Shown here piece by piece: positions 35,842 through 45,008 of a stretch of DNA of 64,000 nucleotides. The notes under the pieces are model-generated. The model was not told the origin of the DNA and did no database searches. It worked only from the letters and a program-made list of their open reading frames with translations. Source of the stretch: Anaerolineae bacterium. Lineage in GTDB: Bacteria > Chloroflexota > Anaerolineae > Promineifilales > Promineifilaceae. A program made the translations under genes and the position numbers. The stretch is taken from contig JAHBVI010000017.1 in the NCBI GenBank assembly GCA_019637635.1, positions 1 through 64,000 of the forward strand. Direction: 5' to 3'. Position 1 is the stretch's first letter. Every line of letters starts with the position of its first letter.

Positions 35842-37422
35842 TTATTCCCACGTAATGGCATTACTCGCCTCACGGCAGGCGCACGCCTCTTTGCTGACGG
35901 CGCCGCGAATGAGGTACCCATCATACTCACGCCCTACGCCCTGGGAGACCCAACCGCCCATGTTAAAAGGAATACCTCCCCGCGCGGGGTCGCCATCGGC
36001 GGAGACCCAACGGCCGTTATACGTCCGGGCAATATGCACATGCGTCCCATCGGAAAAGCCGCCTTCGCAGGAAGGGTGCCCCAGGCGGTCGCCCGTTTGT
36101 ACCGGCGAACCGGCAGGGATGCGGTCGCGGTCGGCCAGGTGCATATAGGTGATGGCCCAGCCCGTCCCGGCATACCGGTCGCCGTCCATGTCTACCACCA
36201 CCGCGCCAAAACCACTGCGGGTGACAATGCCATCGCTCACGGCCGTGACCCAGGCGTCAGAGTCAAAACAGCCTAGCACGTCAGCCTCCGGGGCGAAGTC
36301 TAGCGCCGCCCAGGCAGAACCGCTGTTCCAGCCGCCATGTGGCCCACCGGTGAAGTACCACGTCTCGCCATTGGGCCAGGGTAGTTGGAAGGCGGGCTGC
36401 ACCAGGGTCGAAGGCCAGACCGGTTCAATTGCCAGGGCAAAAGGGCTGCCAAAGAGCCGTTCATAGGTGGCAAAGAAGCCGGTTGGCCCCACATCTTGCA
36501 GCCAGTTTTCATAGGTGATGGTGTCCGCGCCGCCCAACATACGCTGCACGCCGGCGGTGGCGTCGTTGATGTCCGGGGCGAAGGTGATGCGGGTTTTATC
36601 GGGCAGGGCAAAGGTGTGCAGGTTGCCTTCGGCACGGCCGTAATACCCCCAATTCAGTTCATTCGCCGCCCAACTCAGCTGCCGGTACAGTCCCTCATAG
36701 GCCGCGCCGCTCTTGCCAAACGGGTATTTCTGCTGCGATTCGGGCAGCGTTGATTGGGTCAGCCAGCCGCTGCGGTATTCCAACAACGCCAGCAGCAAAC
36801 GTGGGTTCACACTATGGCGGTGGGCCACCAGTTCCACAATTTCCGGGCCTTCCAGCCGTTTGCCTTCCACCTCTTCAATGTAACGCAGCAGAAAGCCATT
36901 GTGGGGTACGGCCGTTTGCCGTACATAAAACCCTTTAGCCGCCGGGCCAAACAGCAGTTCGCTGTCAGGAATAATCTTGAAGGAGGGGCCTACCTGGCTT
37001 GCCTGCCCAGGGATAAGTAACTGCTGGCCTATATACAGAATGTCTGTTAGCTGTATCTGGTTGAGCGCCGCAATTTCATCAGGCGAAACGCCGTAAAACT
37101 GCCCCAGATAGTTCAGGGTATCGCCGGGACTGATGGTGTGCGTTTGTTGGCCGCCTACACTGTGTGGATCGTAACGGGGTGGGTCTGGCGTGGGGGTGGG
37201 CATATCCACCACAGCCGCAGAGAGGGGAACGACGGGGGCTGCCGCTTCTGGCGGCGCCACGCCGAGCTGCTCAAAGGAGAGCGCCGCCAGAGTGGGGGGC
37301 ACGGCCGTGAGGCCCCCGGTGGATAAAACCGTCACTTCCGGGTCGGGCCGTTCGCAGGCAGCCAGGAAAAAAGCAAAAAACGTAAAACGTAAAACGTGAT
37401 GCGTGATGCGTGAGCGTTTCAT
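35842..37422 (-). CDS. Lipoprotein with LysM and M23 peptidase domain
   Basis: 526-residue cell-wall lipoprotein. Signal peptide ends in the lipobox FFLAACE. A LysM peptidoglycan-binding domain (HTISPGDTLNYLGQFYGVS) lies at about 95-140, a middle domain follows, and the C-terminal 150 residues resemble an M23 (LytM) metallopeptidase with THVHIAR supplying the HxH ligands and an upstream HGG/LDF segment. Likely peptidoglycan hydrolase or regulator. The first codons (MKRSRITHHV) are the reverse complement of CGTGATG tandem repeats, so the signal peptide n-region is repeat-derived. Confidence 0.82.
   Translation of the reverse strand: MKRSRITHHVLRFTFFAFFLAACERPDPEVTVLSTGGLTAVPPTLAALSFEQLGVAPPEAAAPVVPLSAAVVDMPTPTPDPPRYDPHSVGGQQTHTISPGDTLNYLGQFYGVSPDEIAALNQIQLTDILYIGQQLLIPGQASQVGPSFKIIPDSELLFGPAAKGFYVRQTAVPHNGFLLRYIEEVEGKRLEGPEIVELVAHRHSVNPRLLLALLEYRSGWLTQSTLPESQQKYPFGKSGAAYEGLYRQLSWAANELNWGYYGRAEGNLHTFALPDKTRITFAPDINDATAGVQRMLGGADTITYENWLQDVGPTGFFATYERLFGSPFALAIEPVWPSTLVQPAFQLPWPNGETWYFTGGPHGGWNSGSAWAALDFAPEADVLGCFDSDAWVTAVSDGIVTRSGFGAVVVDMDGDRYAGTGWAITYMHLADRDRIPAGSPVQTGDRLGHPSCEGGFSDGTHVHIARTYNGRWVSADGDPARGGIPFNMGGWVSQGVGREYDGYLIRGAVSKEACACREASNAITWE
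37376..37420. repeat. CGTAAAA/CGTGATG heptamer array coding a signal peptide n-region
   Basis: Units CGTAAAA, CGTAAAA, CGTGATG, CGTGATG, CGTGAGC; read on the minus strand they encode the first 14 residues of the LysM/M23 lipoprotein. Confidence 0.75.
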
Positions 37423-37489
37423 GGTAGGCGATTGTAACCCGGCTGGGCCATTTTCACGAATGGAGGGCGCGGGCTACAATTGCCCCACT

Positions 37490-38152
37490 ATGCAAGCAGA
37501 CTATGTACAACGATTACGGATGACGTTTGGTAAAGGCGGCCCGGCGCGGTATATCAGCCATTTAGACCTGGCGCGGGCGTTGGAGCGGGCGCTGAACCGG
37601 GCCAATTTGCCGGTGGCTTATACGCACGGGTTTAACCGCCGCCCCCGGCTGCAAATGGCAACGGCGCTGCCATTGGGCTATACCAGTGAGTATGAACTGG
37701 CGGATGTATTGATGATGGAACGGGTGGAGCCGGAGCAGGCGCGGCAGCAGTTGATGGCCCGTATGGCCCCCGGCATTGAAGTGTATCACATGGCCGACGT
37801 GCCGCTGCCAGCGCCTTCGTTACAGGCCAGCACGGTGGAATCTACCTATGTGGCGACCCCGCTAGACCCGGTTGACCGGCAGGAATTGGCGGCGCAGATG
37901 GCGGCGCTGCTGGCGGCCCCCCAACTGTTGCGGGAACGGGAACATAAGGGGAAGCTGAAGGTATATGATTTACGGCCGTTGCTGCTCGACCTGTGCCTGC
38001 TAGAGATGGCTGACGACCTGGCCCACATCCAAATGCGCCTGCTGCTGCAACCCTCCCTCACCGGCCGGCCGGATGAGGTGCTGCTGGCATTGGGTATTGA
38101 TCCCCTGGCGGCGCGCATCCACCGCACCCGCATTGTGCTGCAAGATGAGTAG
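37490..38152 (+). CDS. Radical SAM-linked DUF2344 (TIGR03936) protein
   Basis: 220 residues of the TIGR03936/DUF2344 family (MTFGKGGPARYISHLDLARALERALNRANLPVAYT is the family start, spanning residues about 10-45). Members are fused to or encoded beside a B12-binding radical SAM protein; none lies next to it here. Function unknown. Start at 37490; the frame is open further but runs into upstream sequence with no ribosome site. Overlaps the next gene by 8 bases. Confidence 0.82.
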   Translation: MQADYVQRLRMTFGKGGPARYISHLDLARALERALNRANLPVAYTHGFNRRPRLQMATALPLGYTSEYELADVLMMERVEPEQARQQLMARMAPGIEVYHMADVPLPAPSLQASTVESTYVATPLDPVDRQELAAQMAALLAAPQLLREREHKGKLKVYDLRPLLLDLCLLEMADDLAHIQMRLLLQPSLTGRPDEVLLALGIDPLAARIHRTRIVLQDE

Positions 38153-39005
38153 GCGGGTGGCGGGTGGTAAGTGGTTGGTGGCAGGTATTGCCTGCCTTAT
38201 CTGCCTGATGGGCTGTATGCTCATCACCTCTTCAGTGGCCCCCACCTCTTCACCCCCTCACCTGCTCACCCCGGCGTCTTCGCCGCCCTCACCTCCTACC
38301 CCCTCCCCTCCACCCGACACCGGCTGGCAAACGCTGCACCCCGGCCTGGAGCAGCGGGTGATACGGTTGTTGGCGGCCGACGGCCGTGTGCGCGAAGAAC
38401 TCTCCATATTTCGCATTGACCCGGCGTTGTATGAATTTCGGATAGCCTACCGTCCCGGCGAACCGCAAACGCTGGCGCAGTGGCAGGCAGAGACAGGGGC
38501 GCTGCTGGTGGTGAACGGCGGCTTTTTCACCGAGGAGTTTGTGGCTACCGGGCTGACGGTGATAGAGGGGCAGGCCAACGGCCGTACTTATGGCGATTTT
38601 GCCGGGATGTTTGCCGTAACAGAAGGGGGGCCAGAGGTGAGGTGGTTGGGTGTACGGCCGTATAACCCCAATGAATCCCTGCGCTATGCGCTGCAATCCT
38701 TTCCCATGCTGCTAAAACCGGGGGGGCAGATGGGTTACCCGGATGAAGATGGGGCCGCGGCGCGGCGGACAGTGGTGGCGCAGGATGGCGACGGCCGTGT
38801 CCTCTTCATCCTGGCGCCCTGGGGCAGTTTTACCCTGCATCAGTTAAGCGTCTGGCTGGCTGAATCTGACCTCAATCTGGACGTAGCCTTGAATCTGGAT
38901 GGCGGTACTTCCACCGGCCTGCACCTGGCCGAGCCAGAAGTTGTCATTCCCGCTTTCACCCGGCTGCCGATTGTGATTACCGTGTTTCCTGGGGCTGGTG
39001 GTTAG
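38145..39005 (+). CDS. Secreted phosphodiester glycosidase (NAGPA) domain protein
   Basis: 286 residues: lipoprotein-like signal (CLICLMGCML), Ser/Pro-rich spacer, then a phosphodiester glycosidase/NAGPA domain (PF09992 type) with VVNGGFF and the C-terminal NLDGGTSTGL motif. Members hydrolyse GlcNAc-phosphodiester links in exopolysaccharide or wall polymers. The n-region of the signal peptide (RRVAGGKWLVAG) is encoded by GGGTGGC/GTGGTTGG-like repeats. Start overlaps the previous stop by 8 bases. Confidence 0.85.
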   Translation: MSRRVAGGKWLVAGIACLICLMGCMLITSSVAPTSSPPHLLTPASSPPSPPTPSPPPDTGWQTLHPGLEQRVIRLLAADGRVREELSIFRIDPALYEFRIAYRPGEPQTLAQWQAETGALLVVNGGFFTEEFVATGLTVIEGQANGRTYGDFAGMFAVTEGGPEVRWLGVRPYNPNESLRYALQSFPMLLKPGGQMGYPDEDGAAARRTVVAQDGDGRVLFILAPWGSFTLHQLSVWLAESDLNLDVALNLDGGTSTGLHLAEPEVVIPAFTRLPIVITVFPGAGG

Positions 39006-39046
39006 TGGCTGGTTGCTGATACCAGCCACTAACCACCAGCCCTTGC
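38998..39046. repeat. TGGTTAG/TGGCTGG hairpin
   Basis: TGGTGGTTAGTGGCTGG faces CCAGCCACTAACCACCA around an 8-base loop, starting at the NAGPA stop codon (GGTTAG) and ending at the ribosome site of the thioesterase gene. Confidence 0.8.
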
Positions 39047-39056
39047 AGGAGTTTTT

Positions 39057-39482
39057 ATGCTCAACGAGGCGCATTTCAACCGGCTGAGGTGGATTTACCG
39101 TACCAATCCGTGCAACCAACATTACACCACACAGATTGACATTAGCGAAGGGCGGGCGGAAATTGTGCTGCCCATTCGCTCCGATTATCTGCATGGGGGC
39201 GGGGTGGTGCATGGTTCTGTCTACTTCAAGCTGTTAGACGACGCCGGCACCTTTGCCGTCAGTTCGCTGGTGAAGGACTTTGCCATTCTGACGGCTTCGT
39301 TCAACATTTACTTTACGCGCCCCGTGGCAGCCGGGGAGATTCGGGCAGTGGGGCGGGTAGTGCATGAATCCCGCCGGTTGTTTATTGCCGAGGCAGAGGC
39401 GGTGGATGGCGACGGCCGTGTCCTGGCGCGGGGTTCTGGCAGCTACATGCGCAGCACCATTCCGCTGCCTCCCCCGCCTTAG
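39057..39482 (+). CDS. PaaI-family hotdog thioesterase
   Basis: 141-residue hotdog-fold acyl-CoA thioesterase of the PaaI group with LHGGGVVHGSVYFKLLDDAG, including the conserved HGG and catalytic Asp positions. The acyl substrate is not predictable. A clear GCAGGAG site precedes the ATG. Confidence 0.85.
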   Translation: MLNEAHFNRLRWIYRTNPCNQHYTTQIDISEGRAEIVLPIRSDYLHGGGVVHGSVYFKLLDDAGTFAVSSLVKDFAILTASFNIYFTRPVAAGEIRAVGRVVHESRRLFIAEAEAVDGDGRVLARGSGSYMRSTIPLPPPP

Positions 39483-39507
39483 AAAACCTCGCTGAACGGG
39501 CGACCAG

Positions 39508-40065
39508 CTATTGTTCTTCGCCGATATCTACCTCAATTTCTGAAATCAACCCATCTGGTTTGCGGCGGTAGGGGTAGCCGAGTTTGTCCAATACGCGCCA
39601 GATGGCGTCGTTGTCGTTCAGGGCGCTGCCCACCAGAAGGCGGATGCCGTTGGCGACAGCATCGTCTATGGCTAATTGCAGCAGCCAGGTGCCAATACCT
39701 TCTCCCTGCATATCGTCGCGGATAGACATCGCCATTTCGGCCGTAGTCTCATCCAGCCGCACATAGCGGGCCGCACCAACCGGCACATCTGGCAGGAAGG
39801 TCCGCTGCCAAAACGCGATGAACCCCCCTTGCTGCTCATCTTCCATCTGCGCAATTTTTTCCGCTTCTTCCCACACCTGCTTCGGGTTGGGATTCTCTAA
39901 GGATTGTTGGAAGCGGCGATAGCGGCTCTCCGGTGACATGTGTTCGAAGATATCTACCAGATAGGGGGCATCGTAGTTGGTCAACGGCCGTGCCGTTATC
40001 TGTTTCCCTGTTTTTGTTACTGTTTGCATCGTTTTGTGATGCGTCATCTTACGTTCCATGATCAT
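39508..40065 (-). CDS. GNAT-family N-acetyltransferase
   Basis: 185-residue GNAT protein. The acetyl-CoA binding segment is MSIRDDMQGEGIGTWLLQLA (QGxGxG/T type), and a late VLDKLGYP is typical of the fold. The acceptor is unknown. ATG at 40065 or 40059; a GGAGG lies upstream. Confidence 0.82.
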   Translation of the reverse strand: MIMERKMTHHKTMQTVTKTGKQITARPLTNYDAPYLVDIFEHMSPESRYRRFQQSLENPNPKQVWEEAEKIAQMEDEQQGGFIAFWQRTFLPDVPVGAARYVRLDETTAEMAMSIRDDMQGEGIGTWLLQLAIDDAVANGIRLLVGSALNDNDAIWRVLDKLGYPYRRKPDGLISEIEVDIGEEQ

Positions 40066-40538
40066 ATTCTTTCTATCGCCTCCGTGACGCAGTGCGTCAC
40101 AATTGGCAGGATACCATAGGCCAATGCCCAGATCAACCCCATTCCTACAAAACGTTAACTATCTTACCTGGGCAATTTGTCCCTATCCGTTTGCCGTAAC
40201 CCGTGATGCGCGAGGCGTGACCCGTAATTTGTAACTTGCTGATGGAAACGCCTGGGATAGCAATGACGAGTGACGAGCGACCGATTACCGATCACCGATT
40301 ACTGATTACCGATTACCGCTGCAACCGGTTCTACACCTTTGCGTATAAACCAGTGTCATGTACCCCCGCCGGGTTGCATGATGGTGTACAATAACACCAG
40401 CCACATCAAAAAAATCTCGTATGGCAGCAGGCAATACGGAATATGCGATACACGATCAGGAGACGATGCGGGCAGCAGCCCACGGGATGAAAATTCATCC
40501 TTCATAATTCATAATTCATAATTTCCCCAGGAGACCCC
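40066..40538. repeat. Repeat-rich intergenic region before the dynamin gene
   Basis: No gene seen. Contents: palindrome GTGACGCAGTGCGTCAC (about 40084-40100), mixed CGTGATG/CGTGACC units (about 40197-40235), CGATTAC/CGATCAC units (about 40280-40318), and an AATTCAT array (40497-40525) just before the next gene. Confidence 0.7.
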
Positions 40539-43202
40539 ATGTCCAAAAAAGCAGACAAATATACAGAACTACGCACGCAACTAGAAACCCTCCCCCACAT
40601 CAGCCCGGCGCAGGTGGAACAGTGGGTGCAGTTGCAGCAAACCATTGACCAGACCCGCGATTACCTCATTCGTGCCGTGCCCCAGGCGCAACAAAGCATA
40701 GACGAAGCCCAAAAAATCCTGGCGCAGCGTACCTATACGTTGGTCTTTTTTGGCGGCACCGGCGTGGGCAAAAGCACGCTCATCAACGCCTTGCTGGGCC
40801 GCAATTTGCTGCCGACGGGGGCAGTCACGGCCGTGACTGGCACCATCGTCTACATCGAGCAAGCTAAAGAAGGCGAGGCCGAATCCCTGGTACTCAACTA
40901 TTGGAGCAAGGACGAATTTGCCGGGCGGGTTCGCCGCCTCTGCCAGTTGGCCGAACTGCCCGCCTTCGACATCACCAACGACGGCGAACGGGACCAGGCG
41001 CGCAGCGACATCAAAGATATTAACACCGCCAGTGAGGGCCAGGCCAAAACCGAACGCGACGAATACCTGGAAATCTTGCTCGACTGTATGCATTCCTACG
41101 AAAACAACAAAGAGCTGTTCAAAGCCGGTACGCCGCCGCCGCAAAGCCTCATTCTTGACGACGAACACTCCCTCAAACATCTGCGCGAAGACGGCTTCAA
41201 AGGTACCGAGCAGCGCCAGATTCGTCTGATTAAAGCGGCCACCTTCAAAATCCATCCCCGCGCCGGGCAGGAAAACCTGCTGATGAACGGCTACCTGCGC
41301 ATCGTAGATGTGCCCGGTCTGGGCGCGGGCATGAAGCTGCACGAAGCCATCACCCTGGAAGAGATGAAACGCGAAGATGCGATGGTGGTACTGGTGACGG
41401 ACGCCGGCCGCCAGCGCGTGGACGAGATGAAATCGCTTTCGGCCGTACACTGGATCAAGGAAAACCGCCTCTTTGGATTGAGCGGCGGCGATCTGGACGA
41501 AGCGGCTTCTAAAATTTTCCTGGCGGTGAACGGCGCCAATGTGCGCCAGGCGTTTGACCGGCTCAATTCCGGCCTGCCCCAGGCGGAATTAGAAGTAAAG
41601 GAAGTAACGCGCTACATCGCCCCCAACTATTGGGAACGGTACCGCGACCGGGGCAACAACCGCCCCTACTTCCTGGTGATGGCCCCGCCTGCCCTGTACG
41701 TGCAAGACCCAGACAACGCGCCGGAAGAGTTTGCCAGTGAAACGGAGCGCATCCTCAAAGTATTCCGCGACCAACTGGGCCAGATTGACGCTAAAGATCC
41801 CCTGGCCCCAGACACGGCCGAAGCTCTGCTCAACCTCAGCGAAGTCCCCTTGCTGCGCGACAGCCTGATCGAGTTCATCAAGACCGAGCGCGTGCGCAGC
41901 CAACTGCGCGAAGCGGCCACCCGCATCCGCAATTCGTTGCAATCGCTGCGCTTCTACTATGAAAAACAACTGGCGCATCGTGGCGTGCAGCCGCCTTTTG
42001 CCACCAGTTGGGAACAGTTGCAGGAGCGGCGCTTTGAGAATGTGCTGGTGCGCCAGCAAAAAGAATTGCCGCGCGCCTTCCACAATGCCCTGTTGGAACT
42101 TAGTTCGCGCAGCAACAGCGACGAACGCTTCCGCAATCTGCTGCGCCCCACGCTGAACGGCATCAAGGGCATGGTGCAAGATTCGGTGCAGCGCGAAGTG
42201 GAGACGCTGCTGGAAAGTTATGGCACCGAGTATTGGGATGACCGCGACGTGACCTATGACAACCTGATCTGGGGCACCAGCGGCATTGAAATTCCCATCA
42301 AACGTATCCTCTTCCAGGTGGAACTGGTAATGCAGGATTCGGTTTCTAAATTTATGCCGGAAGCGGCCGACCTGATCTCGGCGGAGTTGCAGCGCACGTT
42401 GGAGGCGCACGAGATTTACAGCCGGTTGGAGCGGGCCAGCTACGGCCGTGCCTATACCTATACCATCCCCGGCGTCACCATTGATGATCCGTTGGACTTG
42501 TCGGCAGCTTACAACCAGTTGATCGGCCGTGTCACCCAAAGTTTCCGCCATGTCTGCCAGCAGGCGACGATGTATGAATTGATGAAACCGGAACGTTCCG
42601 TCCATCACCGGCTGGACGAGGGTGAACGGGAACTGGCGTTGAACACTAACGAGCGGCTGCTGGACGTGGCCCTGTATGGCGTGGAACGGGTGCGGCAAGA
42701 GATAGCGGTTGCGGCGCCAACGCCTGCGGCCAACAGTAATCCGGCGGCTACGGCCGTAGCCGCCCAACCGGAAGATGAATTTGCCATTACCATCCTGGAC
42801 GAACCGGCCGGCCAGCCCACGCCTGACTTTGACATCAGCTTCCTGGGCGAAGGCAAAAGCGCCCCCGCCCCGGTCGCCGACCTGGAAGCCAGCTACGCCG
42901 ACCGGTTGGACAATGTAGCTGTCAAAGTGAACCGCATCTTTGGCGATATCATCACCGACCTGTTCAGCGACGACGAACTGCTGCCCCGCCTGCGCCGCCT
43001 CTTCTGGCTGGAAGCGACCAAAGCGGAGCGCGACTTTAATACGCACATCGTTAAACCGATGTTGAAAAACCATGATCGCAGTCTGCAAGACCCGGAAATG
43101 CGCAAAGCCATGGAAATTGACCTGGAAAACGTCTCCGATATGGAAGAATTGATGCGCACCTGGGAAGGTCTGCACCGGCTGGAGACGGGGGTGGTGATTT
43201 AG
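40539..43202 (+). CDS. Dynamin-like large GTPase
   Basis: 887-residue dynamin-family GTPase. P-loop GGTGVGKST (about residues 75-83), the G2-type TAVTGTI and the G3 DVPGLG are visible. Long helical stalk regions follow, and a low-complexity Ala/Pro segment lies near 735-760. Bacterial dynamin-like proteins remodel or protect membranes. No transmembrane segment is obvious. Followed by a repeat array and a gene that may encode a partner. Confidence 0.85.
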   Translation: MSKKADKYTELRTQLETLPHISPAQVEQWVQLQQTIDQTRDYLIRAVPQAQQSIDEAQKILAQRTYTLVFFGGTGVGKSTLINALLGRNLLPTGAVTAVTGTIVYIEQAKEGEAESLVLNYWSKDEFAGRVRRLCQLAELPAFDITNDGERDQARSDIKDINTASEGQAKTERDEYLEILLDCMHSYENNKELFKAGTPPPQSLILDDEHSLKHLREDGFKGTEQRQIRLIKAATFKIHPRAGQENLLMNGYLRIVDVPGLGAGMKLHEAITLEEMKREDAMVVLVTDAGRQRVDEMKSLSAVHWIKENRLFGLSGGDLDEAASKIFLAVNGANVRQAFDRLNSGLPQAELEVKEVTRYIAPNYWERYRDRGNNRPYFLVMAPPALYVQDPDNAPEEFASETERILKVFRDQLGQIDAKDPLAPDTAEALLNLSEVPLLRDSLIEFIKTERVRSQLREAATRIRNSLQSLRFYYEKQLAHRGVQPPFATSWEQLQERRFENVLVRQQKELPRAFHNALLELSSRSNSDERFRNLLRPTLNGIKGMVQDSVQREVETLLESYGTEYWDDRDVTYDNLIWGTSGIEIPIKRILFQVELVMQDSVSKFMPEAADLISAELQRTLEAHEIYSRLERASYGRAYTYTIPGVTIDDPLDLSAAYNQLIGRVTQSFRHVCQQATMYELMKPERSVHHRLDEGERELALNTNERLLDVALYGVERVRQEIAVAAPTPAANSNPAATAVAAQPEDEFAITILDEPAGQPTPDFDISFLGEGKSAPAPVADLEASYADRLDNVAVKVNRIFGDIITDLFSDDELLPRLRRLFWLEATKAERDFNTHIVKPMLKNHDRSLQDPEMRKAMEIDLENVSDMEELMRTWEGLHRLETGVVI

Positions 43203-43305
43203 GTATTGGGATATTGAGATATTGGGTAATCGGTAATCGGTGAACGGTAATCAGTCATCTGGAAGCCGCCACCGATTACGGATTACCGATTACGGATTAC
43301 CAACT
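43203..43305. repeat. ATTGAGAT/GGTAATC/CGATTAC heptamer hairpin
   Basis: GATATTG units and CGGTAATC units face CGATTAC/GGATTAC units. It begins at the dynamin stop codon and ends at the next start codon, with no ribosome binding site visible. Confidence 0.75.
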
Positions 43306-44562
43306 ATGGGGGAACAGGCAACGATCCTCATTTCTAATTATCTTGACGACGCCCATTTGGGCGTGTTTGGGCAGCGGTTGGCCGAGTGGCTGGTGGCTGA
43401 CCTGAACCGCAGTGGCGAGCGTGTACCCGCATTTACCGAGTCGCGGGCGAAGGCGCTGCTGCGGGCCAGTGGGTTTGTGGATGACCCCACGTTGAATGAT
43501 TTTGGGCGATTGGTGGAAGGGGCTACGGCCGTGCGCCTGGCCCTGTATGATCTGCTGGATGGTACCGGTCTGGCCGAAAACAACGAAGTCCGTGCCCTGG
43601 CCGCCGCCAGCAACGCCTTCCCAATCTCCCAATCTCCTAATCTCCAATCTCCTGATCCTCCACCAGGCTTAGGACAGGTCTCCCCATCTCCCATCCCCTG
43701 GCTCTCACTCGCCATCGCCGCCCACGCCTGGAAAAGCGAATATCCGCTCTACCAGCTTGACCCGGCCACGCCGCCCGGCGAACACAGCCCGGCGGGCCAA
43801 TTGCTGCGGCGGGCGGCCAACTTCATTCGCCAGCAGGTGCAGCGCAGCGCCACCGAGCGGGATAAGCTGGCCCGTAAACTGGCGTATGCGCCCGGTAACA
43901 CGCTGCCACCAGCCCCTTCTCTGGAGCAACTGCCGTCACAGCCGGAGATTGCCCCTGTGCCGCCGTATTTCCGCTCGCCGGTGCCGGTGCGTTACCCGGA
44001 ATTTGCCCGCGAGACGCTGCGGGTGGAGCCAGAACCGCCGCTTGAACCGCTGCCGCCAACGCCGGCTCCGGCCCCGGCTATCACCATTTCGGAAGGGGAG
44101 GTGACGCCGCCGCCACCACCGCGCCCGATAACCATGCCGCCAATCCAGATTACGGAGGATCAGATACCGCGTGTGGTCTCTACCAGCCGACGGCCGTCGG
44201 CCCCGTCATCAGGGTCGAGTGGAAATTTGAACACGGCCGTGCGGCAGCGATTTGGCAGCAAAGAGCCGATGCGCGCTGTCAAACTGCGCATCGTGGTGCA
44301 GGAGTACCAGGATGGGCCGGGCTTGTATGGCTTGCAGGTGAAGGTGAGCTGCCAGGGGGTGAAGGCGTTTGTGGCCGGGACGACGAACCGGGATGGCGTA
44401 TTCCTGTGTGAACTGCCGGTGCGTGTGCGTTCCGGGCTGACGTATGACGTGGACGTGACCTGGCCGCGTGACTTCGGCAGCGAAACAGAACGCAAATCTA
44501 TTACCCTGAATGTAGATCGCACGGAGTTTACCCTGCCGTTTTATCATCGTCTATCAAGTTAG
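43306..44562 (+). CDS. Unknown protein with proline-rich middle and repeat insert
   Basis: 419 residues, not recognised. The N-terminal 100 residues are helical; at about 106-130 the sequence PISQSPNLQSPDPP is encoded by AATCTCC/AATCTCC tandem repeats (43618-43660); the middle is very rich in Pro (EPPLEPLPPTPAPAP, TPPPPPRP); and the last 100 residues form a beta-rich domain (VKLRIVVQEYQD...TLPFYHRL) resembling a carboxypeptidase-regulatory-like fold. It directly follows the dynamin-like gene and may be its partner. Start at 43306 (MGEQATILI). Confidence 0.7.
   Translation: MGEQATILISNYLDDAHLGVFGQRLAEWLVADLNRSGERVPAFTESRAKALLRASGFVDDPTLNDFGRLVEGATAVRLALYDLLDGTGLAENNEVRALAAASNAFPISQSPNLQSPDPPPGLGQVSPSPIPWLSLAIAAHAWKSEYPLYQLDPATPPGEHSPAGQLLRRAANFIRQQVQRSATERDKLARKLAYAPGNTLPPAPSLEQLPSQPEIAPVPPYFRSPVPVRYPEFARETLRVEPEPPLEPLPPTPAPAPAITISEGEVTPPPPPRPITMPPIQITEDQIPRVVSTSRRPSAPSSGSSGNLNTAVRQRFGSKEPMRAVKLRIVVQEYQDGPGLYGLQVKVSCQGVKAFVAGTTNRDGVFLCELPVRVRSGLTYDVDVTWPRDFGSETERKSITLNVDRTEFTLPFYHRLSS
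43618..43660 (+). repeat. In-frame AATCTCC array inside the dynamin-adjacent gene
   Basis: Five tandem units of the AATCTCC/CAATCTC heptamer family inside the ORF, translated as SQSPNLQSP. Confidence 0.8.
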
Positions 44563-45008
44563 GGGCGCGTCATCTGTGAGCCGTCATCCGTGACCCGTAA
44601 TCGGTAATCGGTAATTGGTGATCCGTGAAGGGCGCGAAGAGCGTGAAGGTTTTTCTGAAATACTTTGCATCTTCGCATTATTGCGTTGCTTTTTTCTGAA
44701 GACTCAGCAGTTTTTTGCCAGTTGCAATTTGCTTTCTTTCCCTGTGTGTGGCTCGGTCCACGCTCTGCGTGGAATGCAACCCCCGGCGCTCCGCGCCTCC
44801 CCCCGCCGGGCCACGCGGAGCGTGGCGAGATTTCATTCCACACAGAGTGTGGAACAAGTATTAAGTCTTGATGTGCTGATCAGAATAATTCACTCAAATG
44901 TCATAAAAATTTATATTCATATTGACAAATTGAATATCGACCGTTATTATTTTGATTGTCGGCTCATATTTCAGTGTGGGCGGGTAAATCCATAGATGGA
45001 GTAGACTG
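44563..45008. repeat. Intergenic region: heptamers, inverted repeats, promoter
   Basis: No gene seen. From left: CCGTCATC/CCGTAATC units (about 44575-44625), GCGAAGA/GCGTGAAGG units (about 44625-44650), and an inverted repeat of CCACGCTCTGCGTGGAATG (44758-44776) with its imperfect partner about 44834-44852. The promoter for the MFS gene follows. Confidence 0.65.
44922..44950 (+). promoter_or_regulatory. Sigma-70-type promoter TTGACA-N17-TATTAT
   Basis: TTGACA at 44922-44927, 17-base spacer, TATTAT at 44945-44950, followed by an AT-rich leader and the MFS gene start at 45009. One of the best promoters in the window. Confidence 0.8.

Noticed and set aside
40084..40100. Palindrome GTGACGCAGTGCGTCAC as a regulator site
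   Set aside because: It lies in a repeat-rich intergenic region with no promoter next to it, so I list it only as repeat content.
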